The notes under the pieces: generated by a model
The model's input: the letters and a program-made list of their open reading frames with translations, nothing else
The model's database searches: none
Told to the model about the DNA's origin: nothing
Assembly (NCBI GenBank): GCA_030019415.1
Contig: JASEEX010000014.1
Location: forward strand, 1-43,518
Length of the DNA stretch: 43,518 nt
Reading direction: 5' to 3'
From: Thermodesulfovibrionales bacterium
GTDB taxonomy: Bacteria; Nitrospirota; Thermodesulfovibrionia; Thermodesulfovibrionales; SM23-35
Translations under genes and position numbers: made by a program
Shown here: positions 1 through 8,400 of the stretch, one piece after another
How the letters are laid out: every line of letters begins with the position of its first letter
Position numbering within the stretch: position 1 is the first letter of the stretch

Positions 1-2
1 GT

Positions 3-158
3 TTATGTGGGAATTGTACCCCTAAAATCGGTATCGGATTGCTGGGACGTAACACGTTTTCCTACTACCGCGACGATGACCTCTCCGTTCATCTGATAGA
101 TTGGGAAGAAATCACCGGCTACGAACAGCTTCTTTTTGAGTCTTCCAAGGTGGTGTGA
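3..158 (+). CDS. 3' end of an unrecognised gene (partial)
   Basis: An open frame enters from the left edge and stops at a TGA at 156-158. The 51 visible residues include a CGNC cysteine pair near the start, then a mixed acidic/aromatic tail (YYRDDD, DWEEITGYEQ). The other two frames on this strand stop early, which supports this frame. The family cannot be recognised from the tail alone. It is followed by about 70 bases before the toxin-antitoxin pair and is probably not part of that operon. Confidence 0.5.
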   Translation, partial: LCGNCTPKIGIGLLGRNTFSYYRDDDLSVHLIDWEEITGYEQLLFESSKVV

Positions 159-170
159 GGCTGTTGTAAT

Positions 171-214
171 TATGGTATTCCCTATGGTATTCTAATTTTA
201 AAAATATAGTATTA
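171..214 (+). promoter_or_regulatory. Candidate promoter/operator of the toxin-antitoxin pair
   Basis: TATGGTATTC occurs at 171-180 and again at 183-192, and a third weaker copy, TATAGTATTA, occurs at 205-214 where it could double as the -10 region. The 12-base spacing of the first two puts them about one helical turn apart, as expected for half-sites bound by a ribbon-helix-helix antitoxin. A strong AGGAGG ribosome site follows just before the ATG at 230. Autoregulation is inferred from the family. Confidence 0.4.
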
Positions 215-229
215 TCAGGAGGCTATAAA

Positions 230-505
230 ATGCCAGTTACAAAGCTTGGGATTAGCTTCCCAGTTGAGCTTGTTGAGGAAATAGACAAACTTTCAAAAGG
301 CTTAAAGAAGAGCAGGAGCGAGGTTGTCAGGGATGCTATTACAAAAATGATTAATGATTACAAAAGACAGCAGGCTATTGAAAAGGCAGAGAAGATTTAC
401 AAAGAAATTGCTGAGGATGACAAACGCCTATCAGAAGATTTTTTGAGTATCTGTGCAGAATCAGTTGCGAAATATAAAGCCATTAGAAAGGCAAAGAAAA
501 AATGA
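230..505 (+). CDS. CopG-type ribbon-helix-helix antitoxin
   Basis: A 91-residue protein with an N-terminal ribbon-helix-helix DNA-binding fold: a beta strand (KLGISFPVELVEEIDKL), then helices around SRSEVVRDAI, residues about 5-45. The C-terminal half is highly charged and helical, as in antitoxins that wrap the toxin. Its TGA overlaps the ATG of the MazF-like gene by four bases, so the two are translationally coupled. In this family the antitoxin neutralises the toxin and represses the shared promoter, and repeated TATGGTATTC motifs upstream are plausible operators. An AGGAGG site lies just before the start. Confidence 0.85.
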   Translation: MPVTKLGISFPVELVEEIDKLSKGLKKSRSEVVRDAITKMINDYKRQQAIEKAEKIYKEIAEDDKRLSEDFLSICAESVAKYKAIRKAKKK

Positions 506-861
506 ACTATCCAAGAAGAGGTGAAATATATTTTCTTGATTTTAGTCCTTCAAAAAGAAGAGAAATAAAAGGACCTCATCCAGCCCTTGTTATTCAAAAT
601 GATATAGGTAATAAAGTAAGCAGTCTTACTATAGTCGCTGCAATAACAAGTAATCTAAAGGTTGCTGATCTTCCAGTTGGCGTATTGATAAATCCAGAAG
701 AAAGCGGTCTCCATCATGCATCTGTTGTCCACCTCGGACAGATATATTCTATCGATAAAGAAAGACTTGAAACTTTTGTTGGAATGCTTTCAGACCATAA
801 GATGAAGGAAGTAAATCGGGCAATAGAAATAAGTTTTGGATTGAGGGAGTTTTGGGAATAG
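502..861 (+). CDS. MazF/PemK-family mRNA interferase toxin
   Basis: A 119-residue protein of typical MazF length. The N-terminal motif RRGEIYFLDFSPS matches the family's RGEI(Y/W)(L/W)VDF signature. PALVIQND around residues 28-35 and a TIVAAITS strand follow, with HLGQI around residues 76-80. Family members are ribosome-independent endoribonucleases that cut mRNA at short motifs and are held inactive by the upstream antitoxin. The gene overlaps the antitoxin by four bases. Nothing visible is damaged, so the pair looks functional. Cleavage specificity cannot be read from sequence. Confidence 0.88.
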   Translation: MNYPRRGEIYFLDFSPSKRREIKGPHPALVIQNDIGNKVSSLTIVAAITSNLKVADLPVGVLINPEESGLHHASVVHLGQIYSIDKERLETFVGMLSDHKMKEVNRAIEISFGLREFWE

Positions 862-1318
862 AGAAAGCGAAATAAGACCGAATGATTTTAAAGAAGAAAA
901 GAAAATCAATACTTAACCTTGGTGGAATTGCGAAAGGAAGGAAAGTCGGAGTCGGGAGTGAAAGGGAATATACAAAAAGGGTAATTTCTATAAGAATTGT
1001 TAAAGAAGGGTTAAAGAATGGATGATGCCCACACTTTTTTTAAGTGCCCTTTATAAAAGGATGACTCTAAAAATCCCCCTCTTTTTTAAAGAGGGGTCAG
1101 GGGAGATTACTAAAATTTAAGTTCAGCAACTTTTCCTTTTTCCCCTTTCAAAATGGCTTCTCTGAGTGTTTCTTCAAGGCTGAGATCGAATAAGCCCCAA
1201 AAGGCACCTTTTCTAAAACCTTCATTTTTCCCTTGACAAATCCCTAAATTTGAGTTTCAATTGAATCCGTTGAAGATAAAAATATTCGTTTAAACAATGA
1301 AATAGTGAGGTAAGGCAT
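862..1318. other. Gene-poor worn interval with hairpin and antisense ORF remnant
   Basis: There is no convincing intact gene here. A perfect hairpin (CCCCTCTTT, 3-base loop, AAAGAGGGG) lies at 1076-1096. On the minus strand it is followed by a T-rich run, so it could terminate minus-strand transcripts. A minus-strand open frame from about 1234 to a TAG at 1110-1112 reads as a protein C-terminus (KGAFWGLFDLSLEETLREA), but no start codon is visible, so it is probably a remnant. TTGACA at 1233-1238 and TTCAAT at 1256-1261, 17 bases apart, form a weak promoter candidate for the next ORF. Confidence 0.45.
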
Positions 1319-1652
1319 ATGTCAAAAAAATCAGACAAACGCAAAATTCATTCACAACATATATTTGAGCTAAGGTATAAGCCATTTATCGAGATGCTCG
1401 ACCTTAGAGGACATATAGCAAGTTTATTGTCTGAGAAATTAGAAATGCCTCATTGGACTGTTGGAACAAACCGCGTCGATATTGCATCGGATGATAAAAG
1501 GGAAAAATGTTTTGTTAGCTTTAAGAATTTAGGTTACGTGCTAATAAAACCAGATTCTCCAAATCGAACATGTCCCAGATTTAGTTGAAGTAAGAGCGCA
1601 TGAACGTAAATATAAAAATTTGTTATTGCAGGTGGTTAAAAGGCTAATATGA
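1319..1652 (+). pseudogene. Small unknown ORF, apparently frameshifted near 1550
   Basis: The frame opening at ATG 1319, with a good GAGGTAAGG site upstream, encodes 89 residues and stops at 1588 with an unlikely tail. From about 1551 the +1 frame instead reads QIEHVPDLVEVRAHERKYK and LLLQVVKRLI, ending at a TGA (1650-1652) that overlaps the helicase ATG at 1649. That overlap is typical of an operon, so the ancestral gene probably ran from 1319 to 1652 and has lost or gained one base between 1547 and 1560. The family is not recognised. A sequencing error or programmed frameshift is also possible. Confidence 0.5.
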
Positions 1653-4600
1653 CTACAAGAAGGGCTTTTGGCAGGACATGGTGGGGGAATGCATGGGTTG
1701 AGGCGATGGAGAGGATTGACTTTAACACCAATCGCCTGCCGAGAGGAAGGAGATATGCCAATTATGGCAGAGTAAGGGAGATAAAGGTTGAAGATGCAAG
1801 TGTTTTTGCCAGGGTGCAGGGATCGAGACCAACGCCTTATAAAATTAAAATAAACCTCAGTCAATTCAGCAGTAAACAGACTAAAAAGATAAAGAATATC
1901 ATCTCCTCAAATCCCTCTCTCGCATCTGAATTGACCCTGGGGAAACTGCCAGAGTCAATCCTCGATATTCTTGATAGACAGGGCGTTCATCTTCTGCCAG
2001 GGAAATGGGGTGACATACATGCAGACTGTTCCTGCCCTGACTGGGCAAATCCCTGTAAACATCTTGCAGCGGTCTACTACCTTTTAGCAAATGAAATTGA
2101 TAAAAACCCCTTCCTCCTGTTTAACTTAAGAGGTCTTTCAACAGAAGCACTTGTTGCAGCAGCAGGACTAACAACTGCAATCCCTTCTGAAAAGCAGACA
2201 CAGCAGAATAATATCTTTACCCCTCTTTATCAATTGAATCTCGATGAAATGACATCCAACATAGAGGAGCCTGACCTCTCCTTCCCTGCACTTGACATTA
2301 TCTCTCTTTTTGCCCTTCTTCCTGATAGACCACTTTTTTATCCTGATGGTGATTTCAAAAAAATACTGCTTCATTCATATAAAAACGTTATCAGTGCAGC
2401 AGAAACGCTCAGTATTGAGCAGGAATTTCCATCTCTGAAGAATATCGACTTTTATTTGCTCTACATAAGTGAACCCCGCACCAAGGCTTTAAACCCGTGC
2501 CCCGACACCAAAAGTTTTTGGTGCGGGGCGTGGCTTTCTGTGGTGCGGGGTGAAAGGACTAAGGTTTTTATCCCATCAAATGAACAAAATTTAGAGATCC
2601 TCCATTCTCTCTTTCCTGAAATAATGTCATCCCGAAACCGGAAAGCCATTAGAAGGAATATATCAATCAGGGTTCCGGAAATACATAAAGACCGCATCCA
2701 GCTTGTTGAAAGGAATGGTATTACCGTTCCTACAGGTTTTGTTTTTGATCTTCTTTTGGGCCTGCCACTTGATACAACATTAGAGAATAATTCTCCTTCG
2801 TCACTATTTTTAAATGCCTCCACTTCTGTTGCCCTTGCGTTGATTCGTTCGGCATCTTTCATACCCGAAGTGGTCATGAAAAACAGACACGATTTTTCAA
2901 TCCGATATGTACCGCTCATTCATCATGAAAAAATTCAAAAGGCAATCGAATATCTCACCCAGATCAAACCCCTCATCCTGGGCTTCAGAGAAGAAGACGG
3001 AAGTGTACTGAACGGCAAAGGAGTATATGATGTTCTGTCAATGATACTGACCCATATTTTCTTTCGTTACGCAGAGGGGGTCAGACAACTTGAGGGTGAT
3101 AAACTCGGCAGGGCTTTTTTTGCCGATGATACCTATACATCAGAAAAGTTTGAAGAGATACATACAGGAAAGACGGTTGCAGACTGGCTCGAAAGGCTCT
3201 CTATCAGAAAAAAGGATATCTCGCCAGTAATCAGAATCGAGACATCAGCAAATGACACCTTCAGCCTCCATATTGATATTGAAAACAAGAAAGACCCTCT
3301 GTCATCTATGTTACCCCTTTCTACCATCTTTGGAAGTAGAAAGACTCTGTTTTCCTGCCCCTCAGATGCAGTCAGGACAGATGTCTTAAGGCAGATTACC
3401 ATCGCATCCGACTACATACCAGAGCTGAAGACAATAGTAAATGAAAAAGGGGGAAGTTATCTCATCCTCGACCTCGAAAATACCGCGCGGTTTCTCACAG
3501 GGTCTTCGAACATACTCAGCCTGCTCGGCATCCGGCTTGTTATCCCTAAGGAACTAAAAAATCTTGCAGTTCTACGCCTTGCCATCAAAGCAAAAAGTAG
3601 CGGAAGGGAAAAGGCTGTCTCTTATCTCTCTCTCGATAATCTTCTCGACTTCTCGTGGGAGATTGCAATCGGAGACAGTGTAATTTCTGAAGAAGAATTC
3701 ATCAGGCTCGTGAAATCAGCGAAAGGTCTTATTAAATTCAGGGACCAATACCTGCTACTGGAACCTGAAGAGGTTAGCAATATACTGGATAAACTCAGGA
3801 AACCCCCGCCACAGCTTTCTCCAATAGAGGTTATCAGGTCAGCACTTACAGGTGAGGTCGATGGGACACTTTTTAACCCGGATGAAGCACTGAAGAGTAT
3901 TCTGGATGATCTGTTAAAGATTGAGGATATTACCATCCCATCAACACTTAATGGACAATTAAGACATTATCAGGAGAGGGGATTTAGATGGCTGTACTCC
4001 AATGCAAAAAAGGGTCTCGGTTCATGTATTGCTGACGACATGGGGCTGGGCAAGACCATACAGGTTATCACACTTCTGTTAAAGCTCAAAGAGGATAAAA
4101 GGTTGAGGCATCCCGCTCTTGTTGTCTGTCCGACAACCCTCGTTGGCAACTGGTATAAGGAATGTCAGAGATTTGCACCATCTCTGTCCTTACTAATTTA
4201 TCATGGTAATGAAAGAAAGCTGGCATTAAAAAATAAAGATGTGGTAATCACCACATACGGAATCCTGAGACGTGATATCGAAAAATTCACTCAAAGAGAA
4301 TGGGGGCTTGCTGTTATTGATGAGGCACAGAATATAAAAAACCCAGATGTAGATCAGACAAAAGCTGTAAAATCCGTTAAGGCAAATGCCTGTATTGCTA
4401 TGAGCGGAACACCTGTTGAAAACAGACTTGCCGAGCTCTGGAGCATCTTCGATTTCATTAACAGGGGGTACCTCGGGAACCTCCCGGTCTTCCAGAGAAG
4501 ATATTCTGTTCCAATAGAAAAATATCGAGATAAAGAAAGGATTGATATGCTCAGACGTGTAACAGGGCCGTTTATCTTAAGGAGGGTCAAGACAGATAGA

Positions 4601-5356
4601 TCCATTATCAGTGACCTACCCGAAAAAGCAATCTTCAACGAATACTGCTATCTCACTAAAGAGCAGGCTTCTCTCTATCAGCAGGTCATTGAGACTACAA
4701 TGCATGAAATTCAAAACAGCGAAGGAATAGAAAGGCGCGGGCTCATATTCAAGCTTATCACTTCACTCAAGCAGATCTGCAATCATCCTGTCCACTATTC
4801 AAAGAAAGGGAAACCCCTCAAAGAGCTATCCGGCAAATCAGAAAAGACCATGGACCTGATTCAAAAGATTATCTCCATGAAAGAGAAGGCCTTGCTTTTC
4901 ACGCAATATAGAGAAATGGGTGAGATTCTCGTTGATATGATCAGGCAGGAACTGAAAGAACAGGCTTTTTTCTTTCACGGAGGCATACCAAGGTTGAAAA
5001 GAGACAGCATGGTCGAGGATTTCCAGCAAAAAGATTTACACAAGGTCATGGTGATCTCCCTGAAGGCCGGAGGCACAGGGCTGAATCTTACCAGGGCAAC
5101 AAATGTAATACACTATGACCTCTGGTGGAACCCTGCTGTAGAGGCACAGGCAACAGACAGGACTTACAGAATCGGCCAGGAAAAGAATGTCATGGTTTAC
5201 CGCCTCATTACAATAGGGACATTCGAGGAAAGGATAGACGAGATGATAAAGGCAAAGAAAGAGCTTGCCGATTTAACTGTTGCCACAGGTGAGAAGTGGA
5301 TTACAGAGCTTTCTGATAGGGAGCTTAAGGAGATATTCAGTCTGAGGGCATGTTGA
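1649..5356 (+). CDS. SWIM zinc-finger SNF2-family helicase/translocase
   Basis: A 1235-residue protein. The N-terminus (FGRTWWGNAW) is typical of SWIM-domain proteins, and the SWIM finger CSCPDWANPCKH lies at residues about 127-138 (CxC...CxH). A long middle region follows, then a complete SNF2 ATPase: DDMGLGKT (about 794), VIDEAQN (about 890), SGTPVENRLAELWS, and the C-terminal lobe with GGTGLNL (about 1140) and DRTYRIGQ (about 1170). SNF2 enzymes translocate on double-stranded DNA and remodel bound protein. The gene starts at an ATG with AAAAGG upstream and overlaps the next gene by seven bases. Residues about 275-301 are encoded by two nested palindromes and look like a late in-frame insertion. 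The role is probably DNA repair or defence; the exact substrate is unknown. Confidence 0.9.
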   Translation: MTTRRAFGRTWWGNAWVEAMERIDFNTNRLPRGRRYANYGRVREIKVEDASVFARVQGSRPTPYKIKINLSQFSSKQTKKIKNIISSNPSLASELTLGKLPESILDILDRQGVHLLPGKWGDIHADCSCPDWANPCKHLAAVYYLLANEIDKNPFLLFNLRGLSTEALVAAAGLTTAIPSEKQTQQNNIFTPLYQLNLDEMTSNIEEPDLSFPALDIISLFALLPDRPLFYPDGDFKKILLHSYKNVISAAETLSIEQEFPSLKNIDFYLLYISEPRTKALNPCPDTKSFWCGAWLSVVRGERTKVFIPSNEQNLEILHSLFPEIMSSRNRKAIRRNISIRVPEIHKDRIQLVERNGITVPTGFVFDLLLGLPLDTTLENNSPSSLFLNASTSVALALIRSASFIPEVVMKNRHDFSIRYVPLIHHEKIQKAIEYLTQIKPLILGFREEDGSVLNGKGVYDVLSMILTHIFFRYAEGVRQLEGDKLGRAFFADDTYTSEKFEEIHTGKTVADWLERLSIRKKDISPVIRIETSANDTFSLHIDIENKKDPLSSMLPLSTIFGSRKTLFSCPSDAVRTDVLRQITIASDYIPELKTIVNEKGGSYLILDLENTARFLTGSSNILSLLGIRLVIPKELKNLAVLRLAIKAKSSGREKAVSYLSLDNLLDFSWEIAIGDSVISEEEFIRLVKSAKGLIKFRDQYLLLEPEEVSNILDKLRKPPPQLSPIEVIRSALTGEVDGTLFNPDEALKSILDDLLKIEDITIPSTLNGQLRHYQERGFRWLYSNAKKGLGSCIADDMGLGKTIQVITLLLKLKEDKRLRHPALVVCPTTLVGNWYKECQRFAPSLSLLIYHGNERKLALKNKDVVITTYGILRRDIEKFTQREWGLAVIDEAQNIKNPDVDQTKAVKSVKANACIAMSGTPVENRLAELWSIFDFINRGYLGNLPVFQRRYSVPIEKYRDKERIDMLRRVTGPFILRRVKTDRSIISDLPEKAIFNEYCYLTKEQASLYQQVIETTMHEIQNSEGIERRGLIFKLITSLKQICNHPVHYSKKGKPLKELSGKSEKTMDLIQKIISMKEKALLFTQYREMGEILVDMIRQELKEQAFFFHGGIPRLKRDSMVEDFQQKDLHKVMVISLKAGGTGLNLTRATNVIHYDLWWNPAVEAQATDRTYRIGQEKNVMVYRLITIGTFEERIDEMIKAKKELADLTVATGEKWITELSDRELKEIFSLRAC
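2473..2551. repeat. Nested palindromic element inside the SNF2 gene (site A)
   Basis: The outer inverted repeat is ACCCCGCACCA (2473-2483) with TGGTGCGGGGT (2541-2551). Between them is a second palindrome in which GCCCCG(A)CACCAAAA pairs with TTTTGGTGCGGGGC, with one bulged base. The reading frame stays open through all 79 bases and encodes about 26 residues that look foreign to the helicase. The ends share CCCCGCAC with the copies at 10506, 12966 and 32434. Confidence 0.85.
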
Positions 5357-5913
5357 TAATCTATAACCTCCATAAACTCATCAAAGAAGAACTCAAAAAT
5401 GGCTCGTCTGACCTTGTTACTCGTCCATCGGGTCAGGTGGTACGGGAGAGGATCGAGCGTGATATTGTGAAAGAAAAGGATGGGGAGGTTATTGCCCTTG
5501 ATTTCTCAAAGATTGGGATTATTGATTATTCATGTGCTGATGAAGTAATTGCAAAACTTATTTCTCGCCTGCTCAGTGGAGAATACGGTGATAAATATAT
5601 TATTCTCACAGGTCTCAACGAAAACCAGAAGGAAAACATAGAGGTTGCCCTTGAGAGGAAGGACCTTGCAGTTATAGCCCAGATGAAGAATGGTAAGAAA
5701 ATCCTTCTTGGAGAACTTCATAATTATCTTAAAGAGACTTTGAACTTTATTCTTAAAAAAGGTAGAATCACAGCCGGTGATCTTTCCGAATCTTTAAAAC
5801 TTCCTGCAAATACAAGCGGTACAAGACTACTTAATCTTCACAAAAAAAGGCTTGTAAAAAGGATAGAGGAGATAAGGGATGGTGGAAGGGTATGGGTTTA
5901 TGAGAAGATTTAA
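5350..5913 (+). CDS. STAS-like (DUF4325-type) and winged-helix protein
   Basis: A 187-residue protein in two parts. Residues about 1-115 resemble a STAS-like fold: IALDFSKIGIIDYSCADEVI fits the alternating strand/helix pattern with a small-residue loop seen in DUF4325-type domains. Residues about 120-187 look like a winged helix: ETLNFILKKG, then DLSESLKLPANTSGTRLLNL as the recognition region, then a basic wing ending WVYEKI. The start overlaps the helicase stop by seven bases, so the two are co-translated. The role is probably a DNA-binding or switch component of the helicase operon. Family assignment is by pattern only. Confidence 0.6.
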   Translation: MLIIYNLHKLIKEELKNGSSDLVTRPSGQVVRERIERDIVKEKDGEVIALDFSKIGIIDYSCADEVIAKLISRLLSGEYGDKYIILTGLNENQKENIEVALERKDLAVIAQMKNGKKILLGELHNYLKETLNFILKKGRITAGDLSESLKLPANTSGTRLLNLHKKRLVKRIEEIRDGGRVWVYEKI

Positions 5914-5931
5914 TTTTTTATGGAGATTGAT

Positions 5932-7332
5932 ATGACAACAACAGTATATATAATTCTGGGCTTAATAATTGGCGGGCTTGCTGCCTGGTTTTTAGCAAGG
6001 GCTCATTTTCAGGGGATTTATACAAAACAGATTGCTGACCTTCAGATGGGTTATTCAAAACAATTAGCAGATACCGAAGGTAAGGCTAAATATGCTGAGG
6101 CTCAGGTCAATGAACTGAGGCAGCAAACTCAACAGAAAGAATTGGAGATAAATCAGATTAGAGGCGAACTTGATGCTGAAAGGGAATTAAAGGCAAGGCT
6201 CGAGGAATCTCAGAAATATCTTCAAGAGGAGAGGCAGCGTCTTGAAGACATGAGAGGCGAACTCAGCGAAACATTTAAATCTCTTTCTTTAGAGGCCCTT
6301 TCTAAGAATACAGATGAATTTATAAAACGTGCGGATGATTTTATGAAACTTGCTGAAGAAAAACTTAAAACTCAAACTATAGAAGGTAAAAAAGAGCTTG
6401 ATGGGAAAAAGGAGCTTATAGACCAGAATATTGAGGTAATAGGAAAGACAATAGCTGAGGTTCAAAGAAAAATTGAGGAGGTAGGAAAAACGAGTGGTGA
6501 AAAATTTACAGAGGTGGCGACTCTTATTAAAAAACATGAAGAGGTTACATTTAAATTAAAAGACACAACCGATCATCTGAGACATGCTCTTGCAAGCTCT
6601 AAAAAACGAGGTGAATGGGGTGAGCGCATGGCAGAAGACATTATCAGGCTGATAGGAATGGTGGAGGGAATTAACTATATCAAGCAAAAGACTTTAGAAC
6701 ATTCGACGGGCAGACCTGATTATACATTTTTATTACCAAATAAACTGAAGATTAACATGGATGTAAAGTTTCCGATGGAAAACTACCAGCACTACCTTGA
6801 AGCGCAGTCCGAACATGATAGAAAACGTTATAAGGACGATCTGCTGAAAAATACAAAAATTATGATTCGGCAGGTCACAACCCGTGATTATATCAACCCT
6901 GCTGAAAATACCGTTGATTATGTAATTGTTTTTATCCCCAATGAACAGGTCTATAGTTTTATAAATGAGGCTGATGCAACAATAATGGATGAGGCATTAA
7001 AGCAAAAAGTTATTCTATGTTCTCCTTTCACACTTTATGCGGTTCTCGCTGTAATAAGACAGGCAGTTGAAAACTTTAACCTTGAACAAACTGCTTCAGA
7101 GATTCTCAAATTGCTTGCAGATTTCTCGAAACAATGGACAGCCTATAAGGATAAATTCAGGCTAATGGGTGAAAGGCTGGATGCTGCCAAGAAAGAATAT
7201 GACAATCTTATCACAACAAGAAGCAATATGCTTGAAAGACCACTGAAAAAGATAGAGGATATTAGGAAACAAAAAGCTATTGAATTAGATGAGAAGATAA
7301 AGTTTGATGAAACTACCTCACTTTTAATGTGA
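5932..7332 (+). CDS. rmuC: RmuC-family DNA recombination protein
   Basis: A 466-residue protein from ATG 5932, preferred over ATG 5920 because GGAG lies six bases before it. One N-terminal membrane segment (residues about 4-24) is followed by a long coiled coil (about 30-200). The RmuC domain has KRGEWGE, then GRPDYTFLLPN and MDVKFPMENY. The domain has a restriction-nuclease-like core in this family, and E. coli RmuC suppresses inversions at short inverted repeats. That known role is notable in a genome loaded with palindromes. It sits between the STAS-like and DUF488 genes on the same strand. Confidence 0.9.
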   Translation: MTTTVYIILGLIIGGLAAWFLARAHFQGIYTKQIADLQMGYSKQLADTEGKAKYAEAQVNELRQQTQQKELEINQIRGELDAERELKARLEESQKYLQEERQRLEDMRGELSETFKSLSLEALSKNTDEFIKRADDFMKLAEEKLKTQTIEGKKELDGKKELIDQNIEVIGKTIAEVQRKIEEVGKTSGEKFTEVATLIKKHEEVTFKLKDTTDHLRHALASSKKRGEWGERMAEDIIRLIGMVEGINYIKQKTLEHSTGRPDYTFLLPNKLKINMDVKFPMENYQHYLEAQSEHDRKRYKDDLLKNTKIMIRQVTTRDYINPAENTVDYVIVFIPNEQVYSFINEADATIMDEALKQKVILCSPFTLYAVLAVIRQAVENFNLEQTASEILKLLADFSKQWTAYKDKFRLMGERLDAAKKEYDNLITTRSNMLERPLKKIEDIRKQKAIELDEKIKFDETTSLLM

Positions 7333-7439
7333 TGTTAGGATTGGTCTTGAACGAACTGTAATCTATCTTCAATATATTAAGTAAGAAGTTTCCTGATTAT
7401 GAAAACAGGTTTAACCCATGTGAAGATGAGGAATTTTAG

Positions 7440-7949
7440 ATGGACGGAACGCTCTATACCATAGGCCATTCAAATATCCAATTAGACGATTTCCTCAAGA
7501 TACTTATGGCTGCAGGGATTGAGGTTGCCGTTGATATCAGAAGCATCCCATACAGTGAGTATGCACCATGGTTTAACAGGGATAAATTGGAGAGCGCTAT
7601 CAGTTCAAAAAATATCATATATATCTATCTTGGTGACCTCCTCGGTGGTAAGCCAAAAGATAAGGGCTGTTACACAGATGGCAAACCTGATTATAGCCTG
7701 ATCAGGAAAATGGATTTTTATCAGAAGGGGATTGAGAGGCTGACGAATGGGGTAACGAAATATCGTGTTGCTATAATATGCTCTGAAGAGGAACCATTTG
7801 AGTGCCACAGGCGGAACCTGATAGGATTCGATATGTATAAAAAGGGCATAAAGATTATCCACATAAGACATAATGGAGTATTGCAGGAGGATGATTTCGA
7901 GAAAGAGATGCTATCCGAACTTCAGGGGTCATTGTTTGGAGACATATGA
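7440..7949 (+). CDS. DUF488 family protein, first copy
   Basis: A 169-residue protein with the family's opening motif YTIGHSN (residues about 6-12), the VDIRSIPYSEYAPWFN segment, and the C-terminal CSEEEPFECHRR motif with two conserved cysteines and a His-Arg pair. The fold is Rossmann-like; the paired-cysteine site suggests nucleotide or nucleic-acid chemistry, but no activity is established here. GATGAGG precedes the ATG. Its TGA overlaps the ATG of the second DUF488 gene, so the two are coupled. The two copies are clearly divergent, so this is not a recent duplication. Confidence 0.85.
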   Translation: MDGTLYTIGHSNIQLDDFLKILMAAGIEVAVDIRSIPYSEYAPWFNRDKLESAISSKNIIYIYLGDLLGGKPKDKGCYTDGKPDYSLIRKMDFYQKGIERLTNGVTKYRVAIICSEEEPFECHRRNLIGFDMYKKGIKIIHIRHNGVLQEDDFEKEMLSELQGSLFGDI

Positions 7950-8389
7950 AGATCTACACTATTGGTTATACAAAGAGGCCAGCAAGAGAGTTTTTCGGTA
8001 TTCTAAGGGAGCATGGAATAAAGCAAGTAGTTGACATAAGGGAAAACAATACTTCACAGCTTGCAGGTTTCACGAAGAGGGAAGACCTGAGATTCTTTGT
8101 TAAAGAGATACTCGATGCCTCTTATATCCATCTGCCAGAACTTGCACCGGACAAAATGATAAGAGAGTACTATAAAAGGTCGAAGAATTGGCAGGAGTAT
8201 GAATCAAATTTTTTAAGGCTGATGGAAAAGAGAGATGCCATCAGCTGGCTAAAGCAGAACAGAGACATCTTTATCGAACCCTTTGTCCTTCTATGTTCTG
8301 AGCCGCTCCCTGACAGATGCCATCGGAGGCTGGTGGCCGAACTATTAAAAGAAAATATCTTTCATGATGTTGAAATCATCCATCTTTAG
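7946..8389 (+). CDS. DUF488 family protein, second copy
   Basis: A 147-residue protein, shorter than its neighbour. It carries YTIGYTKRPAREFF at the start, VVDIRENNTSQLAGF in place of the usual DIR-x-P segment, and CSEPLPDRCHRRLVAELL at the C-terminus, so both cysteines and the HRR are kept. It overlaps the upstream copy by four bases and ends 11 bases before the dual-OB/HRDC gene, with the AGGAGG of that gene in the gap. Two dissimilar DUF488 proteins in tandem suggest a heterodimer or two specialised subunits; that is inference. Confidence 0.83.
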   Translation: MKIYTIGYTKRPAREFFGILREHGIKQVVDIRENNTSQLAGFTKREDLRFFVKEILDASYIHLPELAPDKMIREYYKRSKNWQEYESNFLRLMEKRDAISWLKQNRDIFIEPFVLLCSEPLPDRCHRRLVAELLKENIFHDVEIIHL

Positions 8390-8400
8390 GAGGGATTTTT

